A stretch of DNA of 64,000 nt from the NCBI RefSeq assembly GCF_003010965.1, contig NZ_PGGM01000010.1:124001-188000 (forward strand), given 5' to 3'. Made by a program: the position numbers and the translations under genes. The notes under the pieces were generated by a model. It was not told where the DNA came from, made no database searches, and worked only from the letters and a program-made list of their open reading frames with translations. The first letter of the stretch is position 1. Each line of letters starts with the position of its first letter. Below, piece by piece: positions 25,857 to 34,568 of the stretch. The DNA comes from Phyllobacterium sophorae (lineage in GTDB: Bacteria > Pseudomonadota > Alphaproteobacteria > Rhizobiales > Rhizobiaceae).

Positions 25857-27290
25857 ATGGTCCGAGAACTATTCACCTCTAACGATGCCACGGGCCTGGC
25901 GAAGTTGGTTCGTCAGCGGGAAGTCTCCGCCCTCGATCTCGTAGACGAGGCCATTCGGCGCATCGAGGCGCTGAACCCTCGGCTCAATGCCGTCGTGCAC
26001 AGGCTTTATGATTATGCCCGCGAGGTGGCGACGCGTCCGCTTCCGGATGGCCCGCTCGCGGGAGTGCCTATCCTCCTGAAAGACCTGTCCGTGGAGTGGA
26101 AGGGCTTTCCGGTCACAAATGGCAGCCGCTACTTTAAAAATTATGTAGCCAGCACCGACTGGGAGATCTCAGCACGAATGCGGAATGCCGGGCTCATCCC
26201 AGTCGGCAAGACCAACGTTCCTGAAAACGGCTGGTGCGCCGCGACCGAGCCCGTGCTCTTCGGGTCCACGGTTAACCCTTGGAACGCAGGAGTGGTCGCC
26301 GGCGGCTCAAGTGGCGGGTCTGCAGTCGCGGTAGCCTCTGGGATGGTACCGCTCGCCGATGCAAGCGACGGGGGAGGCTCCATCCGGATACCCGCTGCCA
26401 ATAATGGCATCGTCGGGCTCAAGCCGTCACGAGGCAGGGTAACGTTCGGCCCTGGTGTTGTCGATTACTGGTATGGTGCCGTGGCATTCCTGTGCGTTTC
26501 GCGCAGTGTCCGTGACACGGCTTCCTATCTCGACGTCGTTGCCGGGGCGCATCCGGGCGACCCATACGCCCTGCCCAAGCCGCAGGCGTCCTATCTGTCC
26601 GCAGTGGGACAGAGACCGAAGCGCCTGCGCATCGGCGTAGCCCACAGCGAACCTGACGGCGAACCGCTCAATTTCGACGTAAAGGCTGCGGTTGAGAAAG
26701 CGTCCGACCTGTGCCGGCAACTCGGCCACGAAGTCATCGAGCATGATTTCCGCTATGACGTCGAGGTGTTCAAGAGCACTTTCGGTCGCATCACGGCAGT
26801 CCTGTCATCGTCCTTTTTCCAGGGCTGCGCCGAAAGGTTCGGCCGGGTAACGCCGGATGATGTAGAACCGGCGACGTGGGGCATCATCGAACTTGGCAAA
26901 ACAGTTTCGGGTGTTCAGCACGCCACAGATATCGAAATCATGCGTAAGATGTCGCGCGACCTGGTTGAAAGCCTCAGGCCCTACGATGTATTTCTTGCGC
27001 CCGTGCAGCCGGTGCCGCCGCGACCAGCGGGCTGGTACGACATGTCGGAGCCTGATATCCAGGTCTATAATGAGCGGCTGATGCGTGACATCGTTTTTAC
27101 TGCGCCCTTCAATATCACGGGCCAGCCGGCGATCACCCTGCCGCTTCACCGCAATGCCAACGACATCCCTGTCGGCATCCAGTTCGTGGCTCCAGTGGGC
27201 GACGAGGCAACGCTGCTGAACCTCTCGGCTCAAATCGAAGAGGCGCAGCCCTGGAAGGACATTCGGCCGCCCGCATTCTATGCAGTTTGA
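25857..27290 (+). CDS. amidase signature family enzyme (GatA-like), copy 2
   Basis: Amide hydrolase of 477 aa with Lys in VPILLKDLS, cis-Ser in AGGSSGGS and nucleophile Ser in DGGGSIRIPA. The start at 25857 follows AAAAGGAAAC; the longer frame from 25794 has no good ribosome site. It shares the fold and several surface motifs (NPWN, KPSRGRVTFGP) with the amidase at 22520-23977 but is clearly divergent. It precedes the Liv importer by 133 bp on the same strand, so the two are likely co-regulated: the importer brings in an amide that the amidase hydrolyses. Confidence 0.9.
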   Translation: MVRELFTSNDATGLAKLVRQREVSALDLVDEAIRRIEALNPRLNAVVHRLYDYAREVATRPLPDGPLAGVPILLKDLSVEWKGFPVTNGSRYFKNYVASTDWEISARMRNAGLIPVGKTNVPENGWCAATEPVLFGSTVNPWNAGVVAGGSSGGSAVAVASGMVPLADASDGGGSIRIPAANNGIVGLKPSRGRVTFGPGVVDYWYGAVAFLCVSRSVRDTASYLDVVAGAHPGDPYALPKPQASYLSAVGQRPKRLRIGVAHSEPDGEPLNFDVKAAVEKASDLCRQLGHEVIEHDFRYDVEVFKSTFGRITAVLSSSFFQGCAERFGRVTPDDVEPATWGIIELGKTVSGVQHATDIEIMRKMSRDLVESLRPYDVFLAPVQPVPPRPAGWYDMSEPDIQVYNERLMRDIVFTAPFNITGQPAITLPLHRNANDIPVGIQFVAPVGDEATLLNLSAQIEEAQPWKDIRPPAFYAV

Positions 27291-27423
27291 ACCAACGGGG
27301 AGATGCACTCCCCGGGTAGAAGCAGAGAAGGCCACTTTTGTGTGAAAACAGCGAACTTAATGTCAGCGTGATTACCGCCGCGTCAGACAGCATACCTACC
27401 ACTGTAAAACGGGGAACATTGTC

Positions 27424-28659
27424 ATGAGTCTTTCAAAACTTTGCACAAGTCTGGCTCTTGCTGCTCTTGTCGCTGCTACGCCTGCCAACTCCCAAGATAA
27501 GATCGCAAAGATCGGCGTGCTCGCACCGTTGACCGGCGGCTCGGCGGCCGACGGCAATGAAATGGTCAACGGTGCCAAGCTCGCCGTCGATGAGATCAAC
27601 GCGGCCGGCGGCGTGGCCGGCTACCAGCTCGAAGTCGTCGTCGGCGACACTCAGAACCAGTCGGCCGACGCCGTTACCAGCGCCTTCGAGCGCCTCGCCG
27701 GCGACCGCGACCTCAATGCCATGTTCACCGGCTATGCCAGCGGAAGCAATTTCGAGATCGAGATGATTGCCGAGCAGGACATGCCCTATCTGATTGCGGC
27801 GAATTCGGCGCAGACCCGCGACATCATTGCCGCACATCCGGACAAGTTCCCGACCGTCTGGTCGCTGACGCCATCCTACGATGCCTACAATACGGCGATG
27901 GTGCCTGTGCTGCAGGGGCTGGAGACGAGTGGCAAGCTCAAGCTTACCAACAGGAGGGCCGCCTTGATCTCATCGGACAATCCCTATTCGAAGTCGATTA
28001 TGGAAGGCCTGAAGAAGAGCTTCGAGGACGCCGGCTGGAGCGTGACCTCCGCCGACCTTCTGCCGTTCGGCGAAATCAACGACTGGCGTACATTCCTGGC
28101 CAAAGTCCGTCAGGACAATCCGGCCGTAATCATCAACACCGACTATCAGCCGGGTAATGCGGCCAAGTTCTTGACGCAGTTCCTCGAACAGCCGACGGAT
28201 AGCCTCGTCTTCATCCAGTATGCACCGTCAGTGCCGGAATTCCTTAACCTAACGGGCAAGCAGGCGACGGGAATCGTCTATAATCTCCTCGGCGGCACCT
28301 TGAACACGCCGAAGAATCCTCGGGCTGCTGAGGTCATGAAGAAATATAACGACAACTACGGTAACGAGCCGGGAACCTACGGAGCATTGCTCTATGAGGA
28401 AGTCATGTTCTATGCGAACGCGCTGAAGAAAGTCGGCGATCCGACCAAGCGGCTCGAAATCAGCAAGGTGATCGGCGAGTCCCACATGCAGATTGCCAGC
28501 GGCATGCTCTCCTTTGACCCGAACACGCATCTTGCCGTGCAGGGCGATAACGCCATTCCGATCCAGTTCTTCCAGATATGGGACGGCAAGCGCGTCCTGT
28601 TTTATCCGCACGAATATGCCGAAGGCGAATTCCGCATGCCGCCCTGGATGAAGCAGTAG
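27424..28659 (+). CDS. branched-chain-amino-acid-type substrate-binding protein (LivK-like)
   Basis: Periplasmic binding protein of 411 aa with an N-terminal signal peptide (MSLSKLCTSLALAALVAATPANSQ). The mature part begins with the family 4 hallmark IGVLAPLTGGSAADGNEMVNGAKLAVDEIN in pieces typical of LivK/AmiC proteins. GGGGAA upstream serves as ribosome site. It is the first gene of a complete Liv cassette. With amidases on both sides, an amide, urea-like or acyl-amino-acid ligand is as likely as leucine. Confidence 0.9.
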   Translation: MSLSKLCTSLALAALVAATPANSQDKIAKIGVLAPLTGGSAADGNEMVNGAKLAVDEINAAGGVAGYQLEVVVGDTQNQSADAVTSAFERLAGDRDLNAMFTGYASGSNFEIEMIAEQDMPYLIAANSAQTRDIIAAHPDKFPTVWSLTPSYDAYNTAMVPVLQGLETSGKLKLTNRRAALISSDNPYSKSIMEGLKKSFEDAGWSVTSADLLPFGEINDWRTFLAKVRQDNPAVIINTDYQPGNAAKFLTQFLEQPTDSLVFIQYAPSVPEFLNLTGKQATGIVYNLLGGTLNTPKNPRAAEVMKKYNDNYGNEPGTYGALLYEEVMFYANALKKVGDPTKRLEISKVIGESHMQIASGMLSFDPNTHLAVQGDNAIPIQFFQIWDGKRVLFYPHEYAEGEFRMPPWMKQ

Positions 28660-28730
28660 CATCACACCATTGGGCCACGCGGAATCCCGGTGTGGCCGAC
28701 TTTTTCAACGCGAGCTGAGAACAACATACA

Positions 28731-29486
28731 ATGCTAGAAACGAATGATAACCAGCCGCTGCTCGAGGTCCGCCAGGTCAGTCGACGCTTCGGTGCACTGG
28801 TTGCCGTCGACAGAGTTTCGTTCTCGATCCAAAAGGGCGAAATCTTCGGCATCGCCGGCCCGAACGGCAGCGGCAAGAGCACGCTTTTTAACATCATAAC
28901 CGGCATTCCATTTCCGCCCAGCGCGGGCGAGGTGTTTCTTGCGGGTCAGCCGATCCACAAGTTGCGGCCCCACCAGATCAGCCGTGCAGGGGTCCTTCGC
29001 ACTTTCCAGAAGGACGCAGAGTTCGCCACGCTCAGCGCCCTCGAGAATGTCTATGCAAGCGCCGTCTATTGCGGGCAGATGGGGTCAAATGAGGCACGGG
29101 TAGCAGCCCAGCAGGCGCTCGACGATGTGTCACTGGCGGCTGAACGCCGGACCAAAGCCGCATCTGACCTCTCGGTCTTCGAACGCAAACAGTTGATGAT
29201 CGCTTCTGCGATCGCCGCGCGGCCGAAGGTGCTTCTCCTCGACGAGCCTGCTGCCGGCCTCACAAGGCCTGAGACATCCGATCTTGCCGATCTCATATAC
29301 ACCGTGCACGGTCGTGGCATCACGATTGTCCTCATCGAACATGTCCTGCCGCTTCTCCTGAAGGTGTCCGAACACCTGATGGTCCTTAACCATGGCGCCG
29401 TCATCGCTTCAGGCAAGCCGGAAGAGGTGGTGCGTAACCCAGTGGTTGTCGCAGCCTATCTCGGGAAGCGGGAGGCAGGTCTTTGA
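28731..29486 (+). CDS. Liv-type ABC importer ATPase (LivG-like)
   Basis: ATPase of 251 aa with Walker A GPNGSGKS near residues 43-50, a degenerate signature region (SDLSVFERKQLM in place of LSGGQ) and Walker B VLLLDEPAAGL. The signature departure is notable, since most LivG proteins keep LSYGQQR. The stop overlaps the TTG start of the LivF-like gene. It energises the LivH/LivM permease. Confidence 0.88.
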   Translation: MLETNDNQPLLEVRQVSRRFGALVAVDRVSFSIQKGEIFGIAGPNGSGKSTLFNIITGIPFPPSAGEVFLAGQPIHKLRPHQISRAGVLRTFQKDAEFATLSALENVYASAVYCGQMGSNEARVAAQQALDDVSLAAERRTKAASDLSVFERKQLMIASAIAARPKVLLLDEPAAGLTRPETSDLADLIYTVHGRGITIVLIEHVLPLLLKVSEHLMVLNHGAVIASGKPEEVVRNPVVVAAYLGKREAGL

Positions 29487-30223
29487 GCAACAACCAGAAC
29501 GCCCTCCAAATCGTAGACCTGCGGGCCGGCTATGATGCATCAGATGTGCTGCACGGAATGAATCTGTATGTCGGCGCGAACGAGCGAGTAGGTCTGTTTG
29601 GGCCCAACGGTCACGGCAAGACCACGCTTCTCAACACCATCTCGCATGTGATTAAACCGCGGGCTGGACGCGTGTGCTTCATGGGCGAGGCAATCGACGG
29701 GCTCGCGCCGCAGAAGATCGTGGCGCGCGGACTCGTCCACGTACCGCAGGCAAACCGGCTCTTTCCAGACATGCAGATCATGGAGACGCTGGAACTGTCC
29801 GCCTTCACGCCGCGGGCGCGGGCAGAGATGAAGGCCAACCTTGACTATGTGCTCGAGCTTTTCCCCCGGCTTGCCGAGCGCCGTCGACAGCAGTGCAAGA
29901 CGCTGTCGGGTGGCGAGAGGCAGATGCTGTCGATCGGCGTCGGGCTCATGTGCGCGCCGCGCATGCTCATGCTAGATGAGCCGACGCTGGGACTTTCGCC
30001 CAAGCTCAAGGATGAGTTGGCGGAGGCGATCGCGGAGATATCGTCGCGCGGCATCCCCCTGCTTCTCGTCGAACAGGACATCGCCTTCATCCTCTCACTG
30101 GTCGACCGCATGTACCTTGTCGACCACGGAGAGATCAGCAGAGAAATTAACCGCAGCGCAGAAGTCGATCACCAGGAGATTATGGACATGTATTTTGGAT
30201 CGGGGGCGCATGATCATGGTTGA
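29483..30223 (+). CDS. Liv-type ABC importer ATPase (LivF-like)
   Basis: ATPase of 246 aa beginning at a TTG that overlaps the LivG stop, with GGAGGCAGGT just before it. Walker A GPNGHGKT, signature LSGGERQM and Walker B MLMLDEPTLGL are all present. The 3' end overlaps the LivH-like start by 8 bp. Intact, normal length. Confidence 0.9.
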   Translation: MSNNQNALQIVDLRAGYDASDVLHGMNLYVGANERVGLFGPNGHGKTTLLNTISHVIKPRAGRVCFMGEAIDGLAPQKIVARGLVHVPQANRLFPDMQIMETLELSAFTPRARAEMKANLDYVLELFPRLAERRRQQCKTLSGGERQMLSIGVGLMCAPRMLMLDEPTLGLSPKLKDELAEAIAEISSRGIPLLLVEQDIAFILSLVDRMYLVDHGEISREINRSAEVDHQEIMDMYFGSGAHDHG

Positions 30224-31094
30224 CATGCTTAGCGCCATTCTCGTCAGTGGCATCGTGCTCGGTTCGGGCTATGCATTGATGGCGAGCGGACTGTCCCTTG
30301 TGTGGACGACACTTGGTATATTCAACTTTGCTCACGGGGTGCTGATGACGCTCGGCGCGTATGTCGCCTGGACCATCTCTAGCGGGGGTGGGCTTGGCCT
30401 CGGGCTCGCCGCGGGCGTCGCTGTTACCGTAGCGGCCTTGATCGGCGCCGGCATCTTGATCGAACGGGTGGTCGTTCGGCCGTTCTATGATCATCGTGAT
30501 ATTCTGCTGATCACCGTAATGACGACGCTTGCCGCGATGATCTTCTTGCAGAACGGGATCCAACTCATCTGGGGCGCGAGGCTGAAGCAGCTCGCTCCGA
30601 TTGTGCCTGGCACGGTGCAGCTCTGGCGCACGACAATCTCGGCCCAGGAAACGCTGATGATAGTGCTCGCTCCAATCGTACTTGCCGCACTATGGCTCTT
30701 CCTTAGTCGTTCCCGGATTGGACGCGGCATAAAGGCGGTAGGGCAGAACGCGGACGCGGCTCGGCTCATCGGGATTGACGTCTCTCGTCTTTTCATCATT
30801 ACGTTCGCTCTGTCGGCCCTCCTTGCGGGGCTAACAGGGGTACTGCTTGGCTCGGTCCGTCTGCTGACCCCGGAGTTCGGCTCTGAACCACTGGTCAAGG
30901 CATTGATCATAGTGATCTTCGGCGGCCTCGGTTCGCTAGGAGGAACAATCGCGGCCGCCTACCTCCTGGGCATCATCGAAGCAACGCTCACCTTCTTCAT
31001 CGGCATTTACTGGACACCTTCCATGATCTTCCTCTTGTTGATCGTCGTACTCCTTTTTCGCCCGCAGGGACTCCTCGGAAAGGTGGTACGTTGA
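30216..31094 (+). CDS. Liv-type ABC importer permease (LivH-like)
   Basis: Inner-membrane permease of 292 aa. The start at 30216 is preferred because GGGGGC lies 9 bp upstream; the much longer open frame beginning at 29976 is an artefact running antisense to sense within livF. The N-terminus gives the conserved LWTTLGIFNFAHG-like motif (LVWTTLGIFNFAHGVLMTLGAY) and the C-terminal FGGLGSLGGT loop. It has about eight membrane segments and partners LivM. Confidence 0.9.
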   Translation: MVDMLSAILVSGIVLGSGYALMASGLSLVWTTLGIFNFAHGVLMTLGAYVAWTISSGGGLGLGLAAGVAVTVAALIGAGILIERVVVRPFYDHRDILLITVMTTLAAMIFLQNGIQLIWGARLKQLAPIVPGTVQLWRTTISAQETLMIVLAPIVLAALWLFLSRSRIGRGIKAVGQNADAARLIGIDVSRLFIITFALSALLAGLTGVLLGSVRLLTPEFGSEPLVKALIIVIFGGLGSLGGTIAAAYLLGIIEATLTFFIGIYWTPSMIFLLLIVVLLFRPQGLLGKVVR

Positions 31095-32110
31095 TGGACG
31101 CTCTACACAACGGGAAGACATGGCTAATCGCTCTCCTGGTTATCACTGGACTCCTCGTGCCAATCTTCGTCGAAGACACCTATCTGCGGCATCTGTTTAT
31201 TATAGCATTCGTCTACGGGATGGTCGCGGCAAGCTGGGATCTCACTCTCGGCTATGCGGGTATCTTCAATTTTGCCCATATCGCCTTCTTCGGTGTCGGT
31301 ATATATGCGACAGGGCTAACAGCGAAGGTTCTCGGTGTTGATCCATGGATGGCGATGCTGATAGGTGGGCTTGCCGCATCAGCCGCAGCCGCTATCGTCG
31401 CCCTGCCGATTGTTCGCCTTAAGGGCGTCTATGTGATCCTCGTCACCTTCGCATTTAGCCAACTGGTGCTGCAAGTCGTGATCAGCCAGTCGTCCATAAC
31501 GGGTGGAACGCAGGGACTGGTGCGCGTGCCGACAATATGGTTGCCTGGCTACAATTTCCTACGTGACTACAAGCTTGGCTACTATTATGTCGCCTTTGGC
31601 CTGCTCGTCGCCACGACCGTTTGTCTGCGCTGCCTGGTGCGCTCCGATTTTGGCCTCTCCATCAAGGCCCTGCGCGACAGTGAGGATTATGGTGTCTCGC
31701 GCGGCATCCCGATCGCGCGGCAGCGCCTGAAGGCGCTTGTTGCCAGTGCCTTCTTCACCGGGATGGCCGGCGGCTTCTACGTCCTCTACCTGCGCGTGGC
31801 CTCGCCAGAGATCTTCGACTTCTCGACCGCGTCGCTAGTGTTGAGCATGGTGCTCGTCGGAGGCACATCGAGCATCTACGGTCCGGTATTCGCGGCACTC
31901 GTGCTGACTTTCATGTCGGAAGGGCTCGCCAATATCGATAACTTCGCTGAAGGCCGCTTCATGATAGTTGCCGTGACGATGGTCGTCGTTCTCTTGTTCT
32001 TCCCAAAAGGTCTCGCCTCAATGCTGCCAAATGGATTTGGAGAGAAGACACCTGAAATCCTGCTGCACCGAAAACGGAGAATTGCAGGGAGCACTGATCA
32101 TGCCGAATAA
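31094..32110 (+). CDS. Liv-type ABC importer permease (LivM-like)
   Basis: Inner-membrane permease of 338 aa. Its ATG overlaps the LivH stop by one base (TGATG), with GGAAAGGTGG upstream. Typical motifs are LGYAGIFNFAHIAFFGVG near residues 50-67 and the VLVGGTSSIYGPVFAA loop. It closes the Liv operon. No terminator hairpin with T-run was seen after 32110. Confidence 0.9.
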   Translation: MDALHNGKTWLIALLVITGLLVPIFVEDTYLRHLFIIAFVYGMVAASWDLTLGYAGIFNFAHIAFFGVGIYATGLTAKVLGVDPWMAMLIGGLAASAAAAIVALPIVRLKGVYVILVTFAFSQLVLQVVISQSSITGGTQGLVRVPTIWLPGYNFLRDYKLGYYYVAFGLLVATTVCLRCLVRSDFGLSIKALRDSEDYGVSRGIPIARQRLKALVASAFFTGMAGGFYVLYLRVASPEIFDFSTASLVLSMVLVGGTSSIYGPVFAALVLTFMSEGLANIDNFAEGRFMIVAVTMVVVLLFFPKGLASMLPNGFGEKTPEILLHRKRRIAGSTDHAE

Positions 32111-32294
32111 CAAAAAGGGAGTGAGCTACTTCACACTGCATCGGGCAGCTTGATAGTAACCAAACTTTCCTCCGCGTCGCGGACTCTGCATGCCATTCCG
32201 TGACCGCCAAATCGCCGAGCTGCAGCATCAACGGTGGAGATGCCGTCTTTGCACATCCGACGACGACTGCATGTAGCCTGCTAGAATGACAAGC

Positions 32295-32651
32295 CTATCT
32301 GAGATAGTCAGATACGCCCTTGATGAGTGGAGTGATGATCTTCCTCGAAGTGCCGCAAGGCTTTTTGAAAAAATCGAGATCAAGCTGCTGTTGCCCGACT
32401 TTCTGCTCCAATTCCCTTATCCGGCGCCTGGCCTTTGTCAGCGCCTTTTCCTGAGGCGCCGGCACGTCAACTGCGCTCTGCAACTGCGCGACCCCGTCAA
32501 GTACTGCTATCGATCTGGCCGGCCGGCCGCGCCGACATGACTTCAGATCACCAAGAAGGCTGAGGTGATCGGCAAGGGTGGTTGCGACATGCAAGCCAGC
32601 GCGATTGTTGGCCTTGTAATTGATGATGGTACCCGCGGTTCGAGCGGGCAT
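32295..32651 (-). mobile_element. IS3-type transposase OrfA relic
   Basis: The minus-strand frame contains KARRRIRELEQKVGQQQLDLDFF, the leucine-zipper-like end of IS3-family OrfA proteins. The DNA-binding N-terminus of OrfA is not recognisable and no OrfB (DDE) sequence follows. No inverted repeats were identified. It is a decayed insertion sequence fragment marking the boundary between the Liv operon and the NRPS operon. The remainder of 32111-32689 shows no gene. Confidence 0.6.
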
Positions 32652-32689
32652 GGATCAGCAGCTGCTAACCGAGGTTGTAGGCATCTCAG

Positions 32690-33556
32690 TCAGATTACGT
32701 ATTCGGGTCCCGTAATTGACTGCTCCATACTGATGCCCGGTAGATCGGATTTTGGCCTCCCTACCAACCGCGCCGGCACGCCAGCGACTGAAGTGTGCGC
32801 CGCCACCGGCGAGACGACAACGCTCCCTGCACCTACTTTGGCTCCCACTCCGACTTCGATATTTCCGAGTATTTTCGCTCCGGCGCCGATAAGGGCGCCA
32901 CGGCGAATTTTCGGGTGGCGATCTCCAGTTTCCTTCCCCGTCCCACCCAATGTCACGTCCTGAAGGATTGAAACATCATCTTCCACGACAGCAGTTTCGC
33001 CGATCACAAGACCATTCCCATGATCGAGCATAATTCCCTTGCCCATCCGGGCTGCCGGATGAATGTCGATCGCCAAAACTTCCGATATACGGCTTTGAAA
33101 ATGGCGAGCCAAGTAAACGTCGCTATGGCTCCAGAGCCAATGCGCGACCCTGTGCCCCTGTAAAGCCAGAAACCCTTTAAAGTACAGGAATGGTGTGAGC
33201 ACGTCTGTTGTGGCCGGGTCGCGATCGCGGATCGCCTCCAGATCGACCCTTGCGGACGACACGATATTTGGATCCTCTTGAAAGACCCCGCAGGTCAAAG
33301 GAAACAAAACTTCCGCGTCAACATCATCGTTTGCGAGTTTCACCGCTATCCGATAAGCAAGTGAACGGGAAAAACTCTGATGACCGAGAATATTCGAATT
33401 CATCGTGCGACCAAGACGCTTGTCATTGTCAACGGCGGCGTGCGCTTCCCGGCACAATGTGCTCCAGACTAGCTCGTCTTGAGAAACGTCGAGGCCAGCA
33501 CGAGCCTCGTCTAACGCAGACTTCTGCTGCATCTGATTCAACTGGTGGAACTTCAT
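32690..33556 (-). CDS. cysE: serine O-acetyltransferase
   Basis: Left-handed beta-helix acetyltransferase of 288 aa that makes O-acetylserine from serine and acetyl-CoA. The catalytic core reads DIHPAARMGKGIMLDHG, GLVIGETAVV and VTLGGTGKETGDRHPKI, with hexapeptide repeats to the C-terminus. The start at 33556 follows GCAGGAG; the longer frame from 33589 begins with a weaker GTG. As the last gene of the NRPS operon next to a cysteine synthase gene, it gives this island its own O-acetylserine supply. This is a second-copy type gene: a housekeeping cysE would be expected elsewhere. Confidence 0.92.
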   Translation of the reverse strand: MKFHQLNQMQQKSALDEARAGLDVSQDELVWSTLCREAHAAVDNDKRLGRTMNSNILGHQSFSRSLAYRIAVKLANDDVDAEVLFPLTCGVFQEDPNIVSSARVDLEAIRDRDPATTDVLTPFLYFKGFLALQGHRVAHWLWSHSDVYLARHFQSRISEVLAIDIHPAARMGKGIMLDHGNGLVIGETAVVEDDVSILQDVTLGGTGKETGDRHPKIRRGALIGAGAKILGNIEVGVGAKVGAGSVVVSPVAAHTSVAGVPARLVGRPKSDLPGISMEQSITGPEYVI

Positions 33557-33596
33557 TAAGGTTCGCTCCTGCTTTTCTACGATCGCCACTGATCCT

Positions 33597-34442
33597 TCAG
33601 AAAGTCCGTCGACAAAATCTCATCTTTAGGGTTTGACGGCACTTGGTGCGCTCGGTTGCAAACTCGGCAGGCCAACTGGCGAAGCCCACAGCAGATGCGC
33701 CATTTGCAGCGACAAGGTAGGTTGCCACTTCAGGAATGGTTTGGGTGGATGCCAGCGCCGCTATATAGCCATCGCGAAGGTCCAGGTCGATGCCGTTAAC
33801 AAAGACCTGTCCATCTGGTTGGTGAAAAAGAACCTTGAATCGGCAGCCATAGCCATCAAGAACCGATAGAGAACGAAAATCAAAAGAAAGCCCGGCACCC
33901 AGGACCTTCGCCGTTGCCTCTTTCCGGGTCCATGCCCGAAGGAGAAAAGCGGCGTCCCCCGTACGATCGGAAAAATAGGCCAATTCAGACTTCGTCAACG
34001 TATCGAGCACGGCGGGAGCGAACACAGCGCTGTCCTTGATTGCTTCAATATCCACCCCAATGCTCAATGCGCTCGACAGCGCGATCACCGCCAGCTCGCC
34101 GGAATGAGAAATGCTGATGCTTGGCCCGTCCGGAACCAACGGTTTGCCGTGAACCGTCCGGGCAATTTCGACTAGTTCCGGCTGCGTTTCAAAAAGCACA
34201 CCGAGGAGAACCCGCAGCGCACTCCACGCTACCAGAGAGCGATTGCGGTCCATTACATGCTTGTAGCGCTGGGCCCTGCCCCACTCCTCCGCCGTAATCG
34301 GCAAACCGCTGCACACTGGCGTTTGACGTGGAACATCAAGGGCGAGGATTGCGTAAAATCGGGGCCGCAACCACTTCACCCTCAGTTCCAAGCCTATGGC
34401 CACAACGCTTTCCAGCCAAGGTGCGATAGGATGGTTGAGCAT
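33597..34442 (-). CDS. Sfp-type 4'-phosphopantetheinyl transferase
   Basis: Enzyme of 281 aa that transfers phosphopantetheine from CoA to carrier-protein serines. Diagnostic motifs are GVDIEAI near residues 128-134 and WTRKEATAKVLGAGLSF, with the substrate-recognition HGKPLV and SISHSGELAV. GGAGG precedes the start by 11 bp. It belongs to the same strand and gene set as the NRPS at 38200-42252, whose thiolation-domain serine is its probable target. It lies 40 bp upstream of the cysE start. Confidence 0.92.
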   Translation of the reverse strand: MLNHPIAPWLESVVAIGLELRVKWLRPRFYAILALDVPRQTPVCSGLPITAEEWGRAQRYKHVMDRNRSLVAWSALRVLLGVLFETQPELVEIARTVHGKPLVPDGPSISISHSGELAVIALSSALSIGVDIEAIKDSAVFAPAVLDTLTKSELAYFSDRTGDAAFLLRAWTRKEATAKVLGAGLSFDFRSLSVLDGYGCRFKVLFHQPDGQVFVNGIDLDLRDGYIAALASTQTIPEVATYLVAANGASAVGFASWPAEFATERTKCRQTLKMRFCRRTF

Positions 34443-34568
34443 TGCTCGTTAAACCTCCAGCCAAATATGAATGAGACCGCCGCGACTCCCTTTAAGTCTA
34501 AGGACCGTTTGCTCTACTGGAAACGGCCGCAGCGCGTTTCTGAAGCCAGGCTCGCTGACGGCGCATAA

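Noticed and set aside
29976-30215. N-terminal extension of the LivH-like frame
   Set aside because: It overlaps livF in another frame and is Ser/Arg-rich shadow sequence; a good ribosome site supports the start at 30216.
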